DNA from: Cylicocyclus nassatus
Taxonomy: Eukaryota; Nematoda; Chromadorea; Rhabditida; Strongylidae
Direction: 5' to 3'
Assembly: GCA_958299035.1 (NCBI GenBank)
Contig: CATQJL010000112.1
Coordinates: 66,991,117-67,055,116 of the forward strand
DNA length: 64,000 nt
The notes under the pieces were generated by a model. The model was not told the origin of the DNA and searched no databases. It was given only the letters and a program-made list of their open reading frames with translations. This document shows positions 24,301-36,295 of the stretch, piece after piece (the first letter of the stretch is position 1; the number at the start of each line of letters is the position of its first letter). The translations under genes were made by a program, and so were the position numbers.

Positions 24301-26950
24301 TCTAATATGCCGCGGGCATACTTCACGCGGTCTCACAAGGAAAGGAAGGTTGGTCGAAGTGGCCTTTTGAAATGAGATGGGTACTGCCGTGTAGAGCTTG
24401 GAACGCTGATTCCAAATCTGCCTTCGCTATCTGCTGCGGGCTTTTGGGCGAGGAGTTATGAAGGTTTTTGTGAGTAAAGATCTGAATACAAGACTAGGTT
24501 AAAATCAGTCGCAACATTTTTTATAGGGATTAATTGGTAGTCAGGTCACTCCTGGTGGAACAAATAATCTTGATTCAAATGTACCAACTCGCTGCTGCCT
24601 CATTTGAACGTTGGGAAGAGGTTACGAGTTATTTTACCCTATTTTTGCATTCAGATTTTTACTCACAAAAACCTCCATAACTCCTCGCCCAGAAGCCCGC
24701 AGCAGATAGCAAAGGTAGATTTGGCAGCGTTCCAAGCTCTACAAAACAGTGTACATCTCATCTCAAAAGGCCACTTCGACCAACCTTCCTTCCCTTGTCA
24801 GTCGCCACGCGATCTGGTAATTTGCCACATGTTTTCAAATTTAATACTGGCAGATTCCAATTGCACAGCATGTGTACTTCCGTAGGTTAGTGAAATGCCC
24901 TGTCTTACGTACATTTAAAAACCCTGTACGGTGAGTTATGAACTACTGGAGTATTGCCAAATCGCGTGACGTATGCTCAGGGCTTTACAGTACCATCTTC
25001 TGATATGATAACGCTTAAGGCCTAAGGCATACCTCAGGCGATTTCAGTCGCCGCGCCTTCTGGCAATTTGCCAGATCTCTTCACATACAATACTGGCAGA
25101 CCCCAAATGCATAGCATGTATAACTTTTGAAGTTTGATAAAATGCACCATCTTCCGTAAATTCAGAAACCCCTTACGATGAGTTATGAACAATTGGAGCG
25201 TTGCCAAATCGCGCCGCGACAAGAATCGCGTGAGGTATGCCTTAGGCCTAAGGACTAATACACTTGATGGAGCTGCTCCAAAGCGATGACAATTGTGCAC
25301 ATCTTTCTTAGCTTACATCTAACTTCATGTGAAGTTATAAAGTTCGTGCTTACCAATTTTGGACATTACATCAAACGTTCGGCTACTTTTTTTGCATAGT
25401 CATAATCCTGAAGTACATAACAATTACGTGACGTGGAACTAATGTGACTATTTGGTTCGGACAAAAAGGTGGAACTGGGTTGTGATTTGTACTGGAAGCA
25501 AGGGATCTGTTGTCGAATTTTTTGCTGCTTCGATCTAGAACGTTTAAAGCGCCGAGCGATTGCCGAACATTCTAATCTTTGCCCAACTTACCATCTTTTG
25601 TATCTATCCTTCTGTCATAAGCTTCCTCTCACCTTCGAATTCTGCCATGTGGCAAGTCTTGTTCTTGCCTCGCCCTCTTTTGGCTTGCTCTCTTCAAAAT
25701 TCTGAATCTTAACTGCTATGGGCCTTGATCTATTATTGTTGACTTGAGATTAGTTGCTAAGTGCTTTCACGGTGTCATAGTCGTTAAAAGCCCCAGAAAT
25801 TGACCTGTTGTAGTGGAAATATTCGCTTCCTCTTGTGTACATTAGAAAAAATCTTTGTTTAGGTGTAGCAAGCGGCACACAAGAGAAGAAGCGTATAATC
25901 AACGAGATTACTCAACAGTTCCTTCGCACGTTTCGCCTATCAAATGGAAAGAATAAGGAAAATGGCATTGATGCACGTGTGAGTGTTCTGGTTATGTCAT
26001 GCTATACGTTTTTTTTGCATCTTTTCTTTTTTGTTTACTCATTTTTTGGATTTAGACCTGTGCTGCTGACTTATCGCGTACTAATTGCCTAATCGCTTCA
26101 CGTTTGGTATCATCTTCACACGAATATATGGAAGAGATGGTTAGGGAGTACATGAGAAGTGCTAGGGAAAGATTCTTGAGTGCAAAGCAGGTAAGTGCTT
26201 TTTCAAATTACAGTTTACTTCGCATTCAGTTATCTATCCCATATGCATCCAGTGTCGTTCACTTACTCTTGCGTTTAGCCCCAAAATGGCCGAAAACGCA
26301 TAAGCCGATCGTTTAGCGCCTCATCACTTATGATTACTTGCATCAATCAATATTGTGGAAAGGTATGCATGTTTATTTCAAAAATTTGACCAGTTTTTCT
26401 TTCAATCTTTGTTTTAGCCAGCGCTACAAAGTAACAACTTCTTGTGCCGGGAGTGCTTTGAACATCAGAAAGAGCAGATGATGTCATTCAACTGCGAAAA
26501 TCCGCATCTGCTGAGAAGAATTCCTGCCGCTGTAGTGACAACGACAGCCAAAAGCACAACGATGCCGGCGATCGCCACGCCCACGAGAACCGCGCCGCGT
26601 GATGCATTACGTACAGCTGCGCAAAATTCGTCAAGACCAGCTCCGGTGCTTGGCGTGACTAAGGAAGGAATGAGCACAACAACGAAGTAAGCTACAAATC
26701 TGAGATTCGTTTTCGTTTTCGTTTTTGTTATCGTTTTTTTTTATTCTTGTTGTTTTTGAAACTTATAAAGACTATTTTCACAATTTTTAGTATATCCGCG
26801 ATCGAAGGTGAGAACGGTGTCACCCATTACTACGTATCCGGTGAAGACCCACCGCCAGTCCAGCTGTCGCCTTCGCACGCTTCTTGTGCCGCCTCGCAGA
26901 CGATGTCGCCGGTTCGCGTCACTGCCACAATGTCGCAACTCGCCTCGTAG
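18308..26950 (+). CDS. OTUD7/Cezanne-type OTU deubiquitinase with UBA-like and A20 zinc-finger regions
   Basis: A cysteine protease of the OTUD7 (Cezanne) group, which in animals removes ubiquitin chains, best known for Lys11 linkages. Sixteen exons: 18308-18416, 21608-21700, 22056-22214, 22311-22403, 22459-22583, 22918-23003, 23080-23197, 23255-23346, 23404-23480, 23549-23627, 23884-24056, 25863-25978, 26056-26190, 26279-26362, 26418-26686 and 26791-26950; junction phases agree. A UBA-like helix region spans exons 1-2 ([16 protein letters not shown]). The OTU domain follows with the catalytic Cys in [16 protein letters not shown] (exon 4), then [25 protein letters not shown] and the catalytic His in SAHFSPL (exon 9), ending near [11 protein letters not shown]. 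An A20-type zinc finger (CINQYC then CREC) crosses exons 14-15. Intron 1 is 3.2 kb. The start could lie in an upstream exon, because the frame is open to the acceptor at 18256. Confidence 0.9.
18417..21607 (+). other. Long first intron of the OTUD7-like gene
   Basis: This 3.2-kb intron separates the two exons that encode the UBA-like region. It contains a 150-codon open frame (19233-19685) and others at 20564-21152. None has a recognisable motif or clear splice borders. An alternative first exon cannot be excluded. Confidence 0.5.
24336..24797. mobile_element. MITE with CAAGGGAAGG ends in an OTUD7-like intron
   Basis: A 462-bp foldback element in the intron at 24057-25862. Its arms of about 165 bp are near-perfect inverted repeats, beginning CAAGGAAAGGAAGG on the left and CAAGGGAAGGAAGG on the right (opposite strand), with GTCGAAGTGGCCTTTTGA inside. 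It is flanked by TCA on both sides (24333-24335, 24798-24800). It is the same family as 13684-14148 and 63730-64000. Confidence 0.82.
25019..25248. mobile_element. Harbinger-like MITE with GGCCTAAGGCATACCTCA ends
   Basis: A 230-bp element with inverted ends GGCCTAAGGCATACCTCA and flanking TAA on both sides (25016-25018, 25249-25251), a duplication typical of PIF/Harbinger elements. A diverged relative without clear ends lies directly upstream (about 24801-25000); it shares GGTGAGTTATGAAC and TTGCCAAATCGCG. Both are in the same OTUD7-like intron. Confidence 0.75.
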
Positions 26951-28289
26951 CGCTCCGCCCCCGTTTGTTTTTCTAAATAGCGTGCGTGCGTCACGCGTCA
27001 TCACTGATTGTTCGATTTAAATGCGCTTTCCGTCTGTGATTTCTTTCGCTTTCTGCCAGATTTGCTACAGAGTAATATTTATACGTGGTTTAGAGATAAA
27101 TGAATATTTGCCGTTTCACTTCTAAGGTGTTTGCGATGTCGTTGTCGAACGATTGTACGTGCTTTCTGGGAGAGGAAGTGGTAATCAACATAAGCAGTAA
27201 CATAAATGGGATACGGTATTGAAGCCCAATAATGAAGCATAGTCGTTCTTAAAGACGAGTTGAATTGGTGGCAGAAAGGGCCATGCTGTGCAGCAAGCGC
27301 TCCGCTCCCATTTATTTTCAAAACTGTCCACTAGGTGATTACCGAATTGGACAAAAAAAATGGAAAAAAAATTGCTTTGGCTGTTCAAAATCACTTTCAA
27401 GGCGAGCACATTGGAAAAAGGGGTCCATTTTGCACATTGCAGAGGTAGTTTGTTCTACGATTCTAGGAAAGCGTGTAACAAATCAACGGTCCTCTTTGCC
27501 ACTGCTGGAGCTGAGTTTCGTGCTCAGCCACTCCCCCCCCCCCCCCACTCCTTACTTCGTAATTCAACAGAAGAAAAAAATCCTCGAAAGACCTGCGACG
27601 GTGAAGAGTTAGAAACGAGGGGTAAAGGTCATTAGAACGCCAATGGACTCCAACACATGTACAACTAGCACCGGCTAGTCAGGCGTAGAGGCGCACGGCT
27701 TGTCGCAGATGTCCGCAACCGCTGCTTTTGGCGACCTGATGTTCTCTATCAAAAAAGTCGTATTTATAGAGCGCCGTGTTTATCGAGTCCAACATCTTTC
27801 AATCAATGATCAAGAGAAAGGAACAGGATAAAGTACGCGTGAAAAAGTGATCGAGAATAAAACCGAAGAAATGTTGTCTTTTTGACGCACTTTATTAGCA
27901 TTAGAACATAGAGATTAAAAAGAATAGGGGACCTGGCTTCAGTGGCGAAGAATTTTGATAACATGGACCATTTGAGATGTTCAGCCTGATCAAGGAGCCT
28001 CTATTCAAAACGCTTGTCAGGATCTGGAAATGTAGCAGGCCGTAGAATGCTTCATGACTAAAGAAAAAAACTAATCCAAACAGTAGGAGCAGTGATAGTG
28101 AGATGGAGTAGTGATAGTAAGAACACAAGTCAAAGCATTCCGAGTAAGGAAAAGTTGGAGATGTAAGGGGAAGTTGTGCTTCTGTGTCTTCCGCCCGACA
28201 ACGCGTCGATACTGCGCAGCAAATCTAGAAAATCGGGCACATCAACCGTTCACTGAGTTTCCAATGGTTTTCTCACTTGTTCGTAAAGT
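26951..28289. other. Downstream of OTUD7-like gene, no supported gene
   Basis: I see no coding exon with splice support. A long C run lies at about 27532-27546. The nearest poly(A)-like signal after the stop is weak (GATAAATGAATA around 27095), so the transcript end is not fixed. Confidence 0.4.
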
Positions 28290-28297
28290 GTCATACG

Positions 28298-29952
28298 CAG
28301 AGTTGAGCAAGAGGTCAGGCACAACTCATGAAAACGACAACCCCTCCCCCCCCCCCCCCCCCGTGAAAACCCTAAAGCGACCCCTTCTTCCTTCTCTTGA
28401 CCCCCAGAACCTCAGAATGTGACAATTTGGAGGGCATCATCCTTTTCTAGAAACTTTTCAGATTTGTGAGAAATGTACGCCCGATTTTCTGTAACTGCAC
28501 TTTACACACGTAATTTGACGGCTGACTTTGATCTGAACCTATTGAAAGGGGCATAATTTTTCTAGGAGTGCGGCGTTCGGTTTCAAATTTCCATTGTAGT
28601 AAGAAGAAGTTATAAGTTCAATACTCCTAAAGGAATGGAACGATTTCTTAATTTTGAAGGCAAGTCAAAGGCAGCGGCTCGGCAGAGTGACAACTTTGGG
28701 ATATTCATCGTTCTCGGTTCCCCTGGATGAGCTATGTCCAACACTGGATATCAATAACCCGCTTTTCCAGATGTGTAAAGTGCTAAGGCAGGCGGCGTAT
28801 GCCTATTCAGAGCGCGATTGGCTCATGGTTGGAGACACCGTACCCATCTCGGCGGCAATTGGATTATTGGCTCCAGCAGCCATTTTCGCGACCCGTCCAA
28901 ACAGCACTTTTCTCGTCTGAAGAAGCGATTTAGTGATATCTCTTGAAGCTGCAAAGCAAAGTCTTGGACTTAGCTCATTCAGAAGAACCGAGAACGATGA
29001 ATATCCCAAAGTTGTCCCTCAAAAGCTCAGGCAGTCTGACCTTTTGATGGGTTGCGCCTGACTCCATTAACTTTATCACCAGAAAATCTTTTCCACCTCA
29101 ATTGTATATGTTTCGCTAGCATAAACCTCAAGATTCTACAAAAGCCGTTTGAGCTTACCTCGACTTGTTTTGGCTTTGTGGTGATCGGTGGAGTTGAAGC
29201 ACCCGAGGTAGAAAACGCGATGACGAACATTCTGGCAACATTCTTAATCCATTATTTGAAAGCGAATGAAGTCCATTTTCTACCATAAACTGATAAAGAG
29301 TAATACTTCGTTATAAATAGAAAAAAGCTGATTTCTTGCACTTTTTTGAAAGTCAACCATGATCAAAAACCATGCTTTTTAGACGTTAGGCCTCGGACAG
29401 AGTTCACGCGATTTGATCGTCGCGATTTAATCGCCGCGATTTTCATTCATTATTTTACATTCAAAAATTTCGAGCTGAAGTATCACAACCGAAATGCAAG
29501 CTATCGGCTTGCAATGAACTTGTAACAATTGTCTTGTAGCGATTGAGTCGCGACGATCAAATCGCGTGAACTCTGTCCGAGGCCTTAGGAGACACTAATA
29601 AATGTAATAGTTAGTGGTTTGTAGAGCTCGTTGAGGTAGTTTGGCATGCAGACTACGAAAATCGTATCCAGTTTACACAAAAAGCTTCTCTGATGACCTT
29701 ACGGTATTTGTAAAGTAGAAGAATTGGAATTAGGCTGAGAATTCTTAATCGGACTAACCAGCGTGCTGTTCACGACAGTAACTCCTCTGATGAAATTGTG
29801 AGATGCACAGTTGAGCGCTTTTTCTCTTCACCTTACTCGATCGTAATATTTCCTCAATTTTTGAACAAATTCGCTTCCTTGATTACGATTACGACCCCCC
29901 CCCCCTTTGCACGACCTCCAGGTCGAGCACGCCTGACCCACGCTCAACCCTA
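28298..29952. mobile_element. hAT-like non-autonomous element, poly-C family, copy 1
   Basis: The ends are CAGAGTTGAGC (left) and TAGGGTTGAGC (right, opposite strand), flanked by the 8-bp repeat GTCATACG (28290-28297 and 29953-29960). Long C runs sit about 40-50 bp inside each end (28343-28361, 29896-29905). An internal motif GGGTTGCGCCTGACTCC (29048) matches copy 2 at 43746-44867. No transposase ORF is seen. A Harbinger-like MITE (29389-29584) is nested inside, which explains part of the extra length compared with copy 2. Confidence 0.8.
29389..29584. mobile_element. Harbinger-like MITE nested in a hAT-like element
   Basis: A 196-bp element. Both ends read GGCCTCGGACAGAGTTCACG inwards and continue with GCGATTTGATCGTCGCGA, an almost perfect match over about 38 bp. 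TTA flanks both sides (29386-29388, 29585-29587). It resembles the GGCC-ended MITE at 25019-25248. Confidence 0.85.
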
Positions 29953-30591
29953 GTCATACGTCGGGTGAAAAAGCTATTTTTTTGATGCGCAATTCTATTC
30001 CCGGGCTGTGTGAGATCGTGTCAGAGCATAGTATGTGATGGTCATGTTCAACTTGTTCTATCCAATGTGGATGTTATTGGATCATGAATGTATATGTTTA
30101 AACGGGTTCATACAATATTCCCTGCATTTCCCTTCAAAAAATTTGAATTCCATCTGCTGTGTGCCAGGGGAGGCGTGCAAGTGTTACCCAGGCAGCCACC
30201 TGGTGCCGCAGCCAGCCGCCAGAGCTGGCACCAGCGTCGCGGCTGAGCTACCGTAAGCGCGCTCTCGTCGTCCGCAATCTCTTGCAGAGAGATTTTCGCA
30301 GCAGCCTCGCACCTCTCGCGCTGAGGTGCGAGAATTCCCTAAGAGGTCGAGCTACTGTCACATATTATATATCGATCAACACAGCGGAGAATTTGTGGTT
30401 TATTAGTAATATACATTACAAAAAATATAAACAAAAAAAGTTAAATAAATAAAAAACAACACAAAAAATCACAAATGAAAATCACAATCAAATTTAAAAT
30501 TTTACATCCGCACTGCTGTCAAATGGTTTTCTCTGTGACAAATTTGGACAATTTTGTGGGCATTTACCTCAATAATTACATCGGAATAATA

Positions 30592-31473
30592 TTAGGTCGT
30601 CCCGAAAGTTTTGTCGGTTTTTTCAGATCACTATAAGACCACGCACAATGAAGATCTGAATGAGCTTCAGCATGTATTCGATGCAGCTTTTCCTTCTCTT
30701 TCTTGTGTTTACATTTTCGAACCACAACTTTGTATGCTTTCTTTGATAATTGCTGAAATTCTTCACCAGTCATTTTTGTCTGCTCAAAGTTCGGCTAATT
30801 TTTGAAAATTTTACTTCAAATCTTCGAAAAGGACTAAGTAAGGATTAAATAGAGCAATTCTCGGACTACAAGATGATACTTTTGGATTCCTCTAATCTGC
30901 TGATTTTCGCTTCAAAATATTATCTCTTAGGAGGTCTCGATTTTTGGCAAAGTCATGAAACACGCCACTACAGCAAAAACATGAAAACTTCTGAAGTTTC
31001 TGCGAACTACAACATGATTCTTATTGAACACTATTTATGCAACATTACTCAGTCTGACTTGCTTTAAAAAAGCAGCTTTTTGGAATTTTCGGTACTTTTA
31101 CGTGGCAAACGTAATCAAAAAGCCGCGGTTTTTATTAAATAAATAGTTATAACAGACTTGGTAAACGTGACCCACGTAATCTAAAATGGCTACAATGTAG
31201 CCAAAGCTTTGCTCTACATAACAGTTACCAGCGCTCCTTAGAAGTGTCAGGATAGAATTTTTCAAAATTTAGAAATGTTTGGCGTTACTGTTGAACTGCT
31301 CAAAGAGCCATGGCGATAACATTGCAAAGACAGGGTAGGCCAGAGAGCAAATATAGCTTTAATAAAGAGGATGAAAATCTAAATCAAATGGTACCTAGAA
31401 CATTCATGGACTGATGTTCTGTGAGTTTTAGTGAGCAATGGAAAAAACCGACAAAACTTTGGGGACAACCTAA
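30592..31473. mobile_element. Mariner-type non-autonomous element inside copy A
   Basis: The 882-bp insert has ends TTAGGTCGTCCCGAAAGTTT (left) and TTAGGTTGTCCCCAAAGTTT (right, opposite strand), continuing TGTCGGTTTTTTC, with TA on each side (30590-30591, 31474-31475). Copy B has the empty site, with a single TA at the same place. These end sequences are typical of mariner elements. I recognise no intact transposase in it. Confidence 0.88.
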
Positions 31474-31931
31474 TAGATATGAATATTTGGCAGTTGAATT
31501 TGTAGGAAATCCTCCCCATCCGGTAAAATTCTTAATTCTTCGGGGATGCTGTTCATTTCTACCCTATTTACTTGCGAGGATGCAGCTCTAAAAAATCCGC
31601 AAAAAATCCAAAAATCCAAACAATTCACAATTAATATTCAAATGAAAAAAGAAACAAGGAATTACCTAGTAACGAACACCTTGCGCTTGCATAGCCCGTT
31701 CTTACAAAATCTGCTAAGACTTTGTTTCTAGCCTCCAGTGCTAAACTCATTTTTTTTTTCTACAGAACCTAGTTGTATTTTAGTCAGGGAAGCTACATTT
31801 CCATGAAGTTTTCAAAATCGAGAAGGCGGTTTCTTTGAAGGGGACACCGGGGCTTATTCTTTGTTTTTGATGTCCCCTTTTTATTTTCTGGCAGCTCTAA
31901 AATGCAACATTTTTTGGACTACAAGTAAATT

Positions 31932-32147
31932 TTAACTTTTTAGACTTTCAGCGGCTGAAGAATAAAGCTGGCTTGTAGCAGGTAGCGGATTCTGGGATTG
32001 ATAATCTTTTCGAAAAGATTCGGTAACAGGCAAAAAATCAATAATTACCTCCAATAGCAACGGATTCTCTACATATATCTGACCTAGGGTATTAAAGTCT
32101 TCTGCCCCAAAGGTCACAACGAATTGTGCTAAAAAATCATTCAACAA
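31932..32147 (-). CDS. Small ORF carried by foldback element copy A
   Basis: A 71-codon open frame whose first codon is TTG, so it is more likely an exon fragment than a whole gene. It is preceded by AAAATAG, an acceptor-like sequence, and contains a possible donor (GAG then GTAATT). The same translation occurs in copy B at 53450-53665, with no difference visible. I do not recognise the protein. It may be a host-exon fragment picked up by the element, or simply an open frame. Confidence 0.3.
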   Translation of the reverse strand: MLNDFLAQFVVTFGAEDFNTLGQIYVENPLLLEVIIDFLPVTESFRKDYQSQNPLPATSQLYSSAAESLKS

Positions 32148-32504
32148 TCTATTTTATATTTTTTATGGACTTACTCCACGATATTATGCTTTCAATTTTT
32201 GTAATCATTCCATCAATTTATTTATTCAACTTTTTTGTTTTTGTATATTTTTTGTAATATATATTACTAATAAACTATAAATTTTCCGCTGTGTTGATCG
32301 ATATATAATATGTGGCAGTAGCTCGATCTCTGAAGGAATTCTCGCACCTCAGCGCGAGAGGTGCGAGGCTGCTGCGAAAATCTCCCTGCGAGAGATTGCG
32401 GACGACGAGAGCGCGCTTACGGTAGCTCAGCCGCGGCGTTGGTGCCAGCTTTGGCGGCTGGCTGCGGCACCAGGCGGCTGCCTGGGTAACACTTGCTACG
32501 CACC

Positions 32505-35500
32505 CTTCAAAACTGTTAATCAGTGCTACACTTCACTTCCTGCACCAAACATTGACGAAGACATCATCGACTACTGTGCCAGTAGTCGAATACAGATGAA
32601 GTTCATACCCAGTCTAAGCCCATGGCAAGGAGGAATATATGAAAAAATGATTGATATCTTTAAAAAATCTTACAGACATGCCATCACTAACCGTTTGCTA
32701 GATATCGAAGAAGTACGAACGGTGGCAAAGGAAGCCGAGGCCATTGTCAACACAAGGCCGCTTACATATTATAGCGATGAAATTTCCTACATGCCTCTTC
32801 GTCCCATCGATTTCATACGCCCATATGCTCGATTATGTAGCACCTATCCCACCGAATATCAAGATCAGTGGCTACCATTTCAAACAACACGAGACACTTT
32901 ACTTGCTGATTGGGATCGAACCTCCAAGCTAATCTCAACATTTTGGACAAGATGGAACATGGAATATCTTACCGCTATGCGCGAACAGTTCAAGAATGAG
33001 CATTCAGTTCCCAGATCACATGAAAAGGACACACCTAAGAGCGGAGACATCGTCTTGATCCATGATCCAACCCTTGAGCGTGGTCAGTGGAAAATGGGTA
33101 GAGTCATCGAATCACAAGATAACTATCAACGCTCTGCTCAGATAAAGCTTCCTTCAAACAGAATAATTACTCGTCCTAACTCTCTGATCCATAAACTAGA
33201 GATACCACAGAAGATCAACGATCGAAACGTCGAAACTAACGGACCATCTTCCACCAAAAAACCTCCACAACCATCACGCCATCCAATGATTACCCGCTCT
33301 CGAGCTCAAGCACACGCTACTCTGACAACATTGCTTTGCCTGATGACTATTGGAACTGCGTCTACGGCTTCAATCAAGTGTCCAAGCGAACTCAACACAC
33401 CTAAAACAATTCTGTACGCCACTAACTGCAAAGCCAGAGGAATCGCAGTTGCCGAACACAAAAATGCATTTTGTTATTACCCCATTTCCTGCCCTATGGG
33501 ACATATTCGTTTCGAAATACTTTTTTCAAAGGTACCTTACAGCAAATCTTCTCTCTGCGGAGACAGTTGCAAATGCCCTCAGTGGGCGTCTTCTTGCTCT
33601 TTTCATAACGGATCAATCACCACCAAGTCAGAAATACGAAAAATACCTGCAAGTCTTCGCCATTATCGTCCAAACTTTGTTTGCTCATTTGAGCAGGACG
33701 AAAGGTGTGATTCAGTTAAAAAATTGGGAACGTTCAATCAGGTTCAACTATTCGACGACGCCTTGCTTTTGGTAGAAAACTTAACAATAACTCTCAAGGA
33801 TTACGTCACTCAAGGAGACCTCCTATGCATCGATCGCAAGGGATGGAAGCGACTTCCTGGTAGCGACATCACCGGCACATCGTGGTTCTGCAAAAGACAC
33901 AAATGCCAAGAACCAGCAAGCCTCTTCTGCATGTATGACAACCCGATAGCTCTGTTGCTTCTCAACGGTGCATCTAAAAAGAATGCAATCCCCATAAAAG
34001 CTTGGGGCCCCATCACAAAGGCCTACTATGGGTTTCCCTCAAACCCATCAAAACTGTCCATAAAACATGATACTACCAAATCTCTTGAAAACACTCGCAC
34101 GAATGTGCTTGCCTCATGTTCTAAAGGAGGCATAACTTTATCTCAAGCAAATGAACAGGAAGTCATAGAAATCTGCATCGACCAGTACTGCATTTTCAGA
34201 AAAAATCTCGCTTCATTTCACATACCATTTCCCAATACATTCACGATGTACGATTACAAAGTCACCATAAGAGCATGGTCACGAGGAAAGCTTGTGGAAA
34301 ACTTACAATTATTTTGCCCGGCACAGCCAGTCTGCGAAACCATGCAATGCATCCTCTGCTGGGAGGTGTACAACACTCAGTGTTGGACCTTTTTACAAAT
34401 AACTCTGATTACACTACTCATCTTGATCACTCCTCTATGGATTTACATAACGATCAGGATCGTGTGCCTTTTGCTTCGAATAACCAAAATCATTCTTTAC
34501 CGTGTTTGCTTCGTGGATAGATTACTTGCCCTCTGTAGCAACCGGCAAAGAATACGCAAATACACTAATCGTAGGAGAAGATCTTACAAACGAAACATAT
34601 TTTCGTGCCTTACTGTGTTGTGTCTGAAAATTTCACATGGACTCGGTTGCTCAGAGATCACTTCTATTACTGCTAATGAAAATATCTGCTTCAAAGATGG
34701 AGAAAACGAAACATGTACCTTTAACGAAGCCACTGTAGTCACTCTTCAGCCACTGCAACAAGAATCATGTCTTCTTCTCAAGGATCATCACAACAAGCCG
34801 ATCGGACTCATATCAATCAAAGTCAACGGCATCGATTTCAAATGTCAGAAAGACATTCAATTCTATACCAGAAATCACCAACTTGTTTCCGAATCCATCC
34901 ATCGATGCTACTTAGCAGGAAGCTGCATCGAGAACGCATGTGAAAATACCTCACCTACGGCCAAGCTATCAGAGCTTTCTGATCTAGCAAACCGAAGTCC
35001 TGGATACACCTTCTGCGCCGCGAGCTGCGGATGCATCTCCTGTGACGGCTGTTTCATGTGCCAACCAAGCTGCTTGTTCTATCGAGTATATGCAAGACCA
35101 ACAAGCTCTACTATTTACAAAGTGTTCAAGTGTCCCAGTTGGGAAATGACAGTGAACGCCGAGATAACTTTAAAGCAAGGTAACAGTATGTATTCTACCA
35201 GGTTACTATTTCGCCCAGGTCAGATCATCAAATGGAGGAACCTGAAGTTTAGTCTCATAAGCACCACAGTGCCGCAGTTGCCAGTCCTTTCATCTACCTT
35301 TATGGAACGAAACGGAAAAGTATCGATTATTCAACCTGCCCACAAAGGACAGCTCAATCCTCGTGGAGCTGGACAACTTCAGTGCGCATCATACAGGAAA
35401 GCAAAGAAGTTCAACTGCGTTTTCTCAGCCAAATCTTGTTCCTGCTCAGTCTCCCTTAAAAGAGCCACTTGCGTATGCAGCCCTGGCAACATGGAAAGAC

Positions 35501-36171
35501 TAATGCGGAGTTCACCCCTCCCTCAAATATCAAAACACTTTGCGATCTATTCAGAACAAGGCACACTACATGCAAAATCTGGAGTTGGCTCAGCTTTGCA
35601 ACTTCATGTTGTTGCTGAAAACCTAAAAATAGCATCAAGACAAACTAACACCTCTTGTGAGACTACTGCCAGTGACGCTGAGGGATGCTATAGTTGCATG
35701 ACCGGAGCCGAAATCACTTTCCTATGCAAGAGCAAATCTGGAACTGCTTTGGCAAATATTGCCTGCTCAGAACAATACCAAGTAGCACAATGCACTACGA
35801 AAGGATATGTAAACAAATTACGCTTTCACTTCAATACATCTGACATCTCCATGAGTTGCAAGGTAATCTGCCCAGGAAATACACAAATGATCAAGATCAA
35901 AGGCCACTTACAATACATCGAAGACGAAACAATCAATGGAGATACCGTATCAAAAACGTTTACGAAGGAAATCACAAGAGACATATCGTTTTTGAAAACC
36001 TTGTCTAATTATGCTCTTAACTTATTGCGAAACTCACTAAGTTTCTTCTCGAATCCCTTCAATTTCATTAATACTGTACTGATTCTTCTTGTTCTCATCT
36101 ATGTTCTGCAACATCTTTATCTCATTAGATCACGCTACTTTCCTTATCGCTATCGTGTCAAACGCCTCTGA
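32505..36171 (+). CDS. Element 2 (BEL/Pao): integrase C-terminal part fused to envelope
   Basis: The open frame runs from the CTTCAAAAC junction with foldback copy A to the stop at 36171 (1191 codons from the first ATG at 32596). It starts mid-integrase; the last catalytic acid lies in PWQGGIYEKM (residues 9-18 from that ATG). A BEL-type integrase C-terminal domain (DUF5641-like, SGDIVLIHDP) follows. Then, with no stop, comes an envelope region: a hydrophobic leader near residue 235, a first membrane segment near 600-640, a second leader near 670-690, a Cys-rich part with SCGCISCDGCFMC that resembles the phlebovirus glycoprotein G2-like fusion domain of nematode retroelements, and a final membrane anchor near 1155-1180. 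There is no frameshift. The missing upstream integrase is at 54552-54835. Confidence 0.85.
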
Positions 36172-36215
36172 ATATCTTTATGGGAGTATTATCTTTGCTT
36201 TCTGTTGGGAATTTT

Positions 36216-36295
36216 TGTAATTCTACAAAAGGGTAGTTCCAATTCGTAAACTTCATTGGTAATTCTTCGTAAACCCAAGATGACTGTACACTTAG
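36216..36295 (+). repeat. 3' LTR of element 2, first part
   Basis: The LTR begins TGTAATTCTACAAAAGGG about 45 bp after the env stop and is interrupted after CTTAG by BEL-1. The remainder resumes at 48257. The same sequence starts the 5' LTR at 57110 (minus strand). One substitution is visible between the copies (GAATTACCAATG against GAATTACTAATG). Confidence 0.8.

Larger units (their letters stand above)
30168..32504 (+). mobile_element. Foldback MULE-like element, copy A
   Basis: The left end is GGGAGGCGTGCAAGTGTTAC and the right end, read on the opposite strand, is GGGTGCGTAGCAAGTGTTAC. Long inverted arms of roughly 330 bp follow, containing GAGGTGCGAGAATTCC and TATATCGATC. The left flank is GTGTGCCAG and the right flank CTTCAAAAC: they do not match each other, but they match the flanks of copy B (53095-54542). 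Long arms and a 9-bp duplication (8 or 9 bp at one end) suggest a Mutator-like foldback element. It is 2337 bp because a mariner-type element sits at 30592-31473; without it the length is close to copy B. No transposase is seen. Confidence 0.85.

Noticed and set aside
28343..28361. Long C and G runs (also near 9221, 11709, 27532, 29896, 43806, 44815, 52181) as assembly gaps
   Set aside because: They recur at fixed places in transposon ends, so most are probably real, although exact lengths are unreliable.
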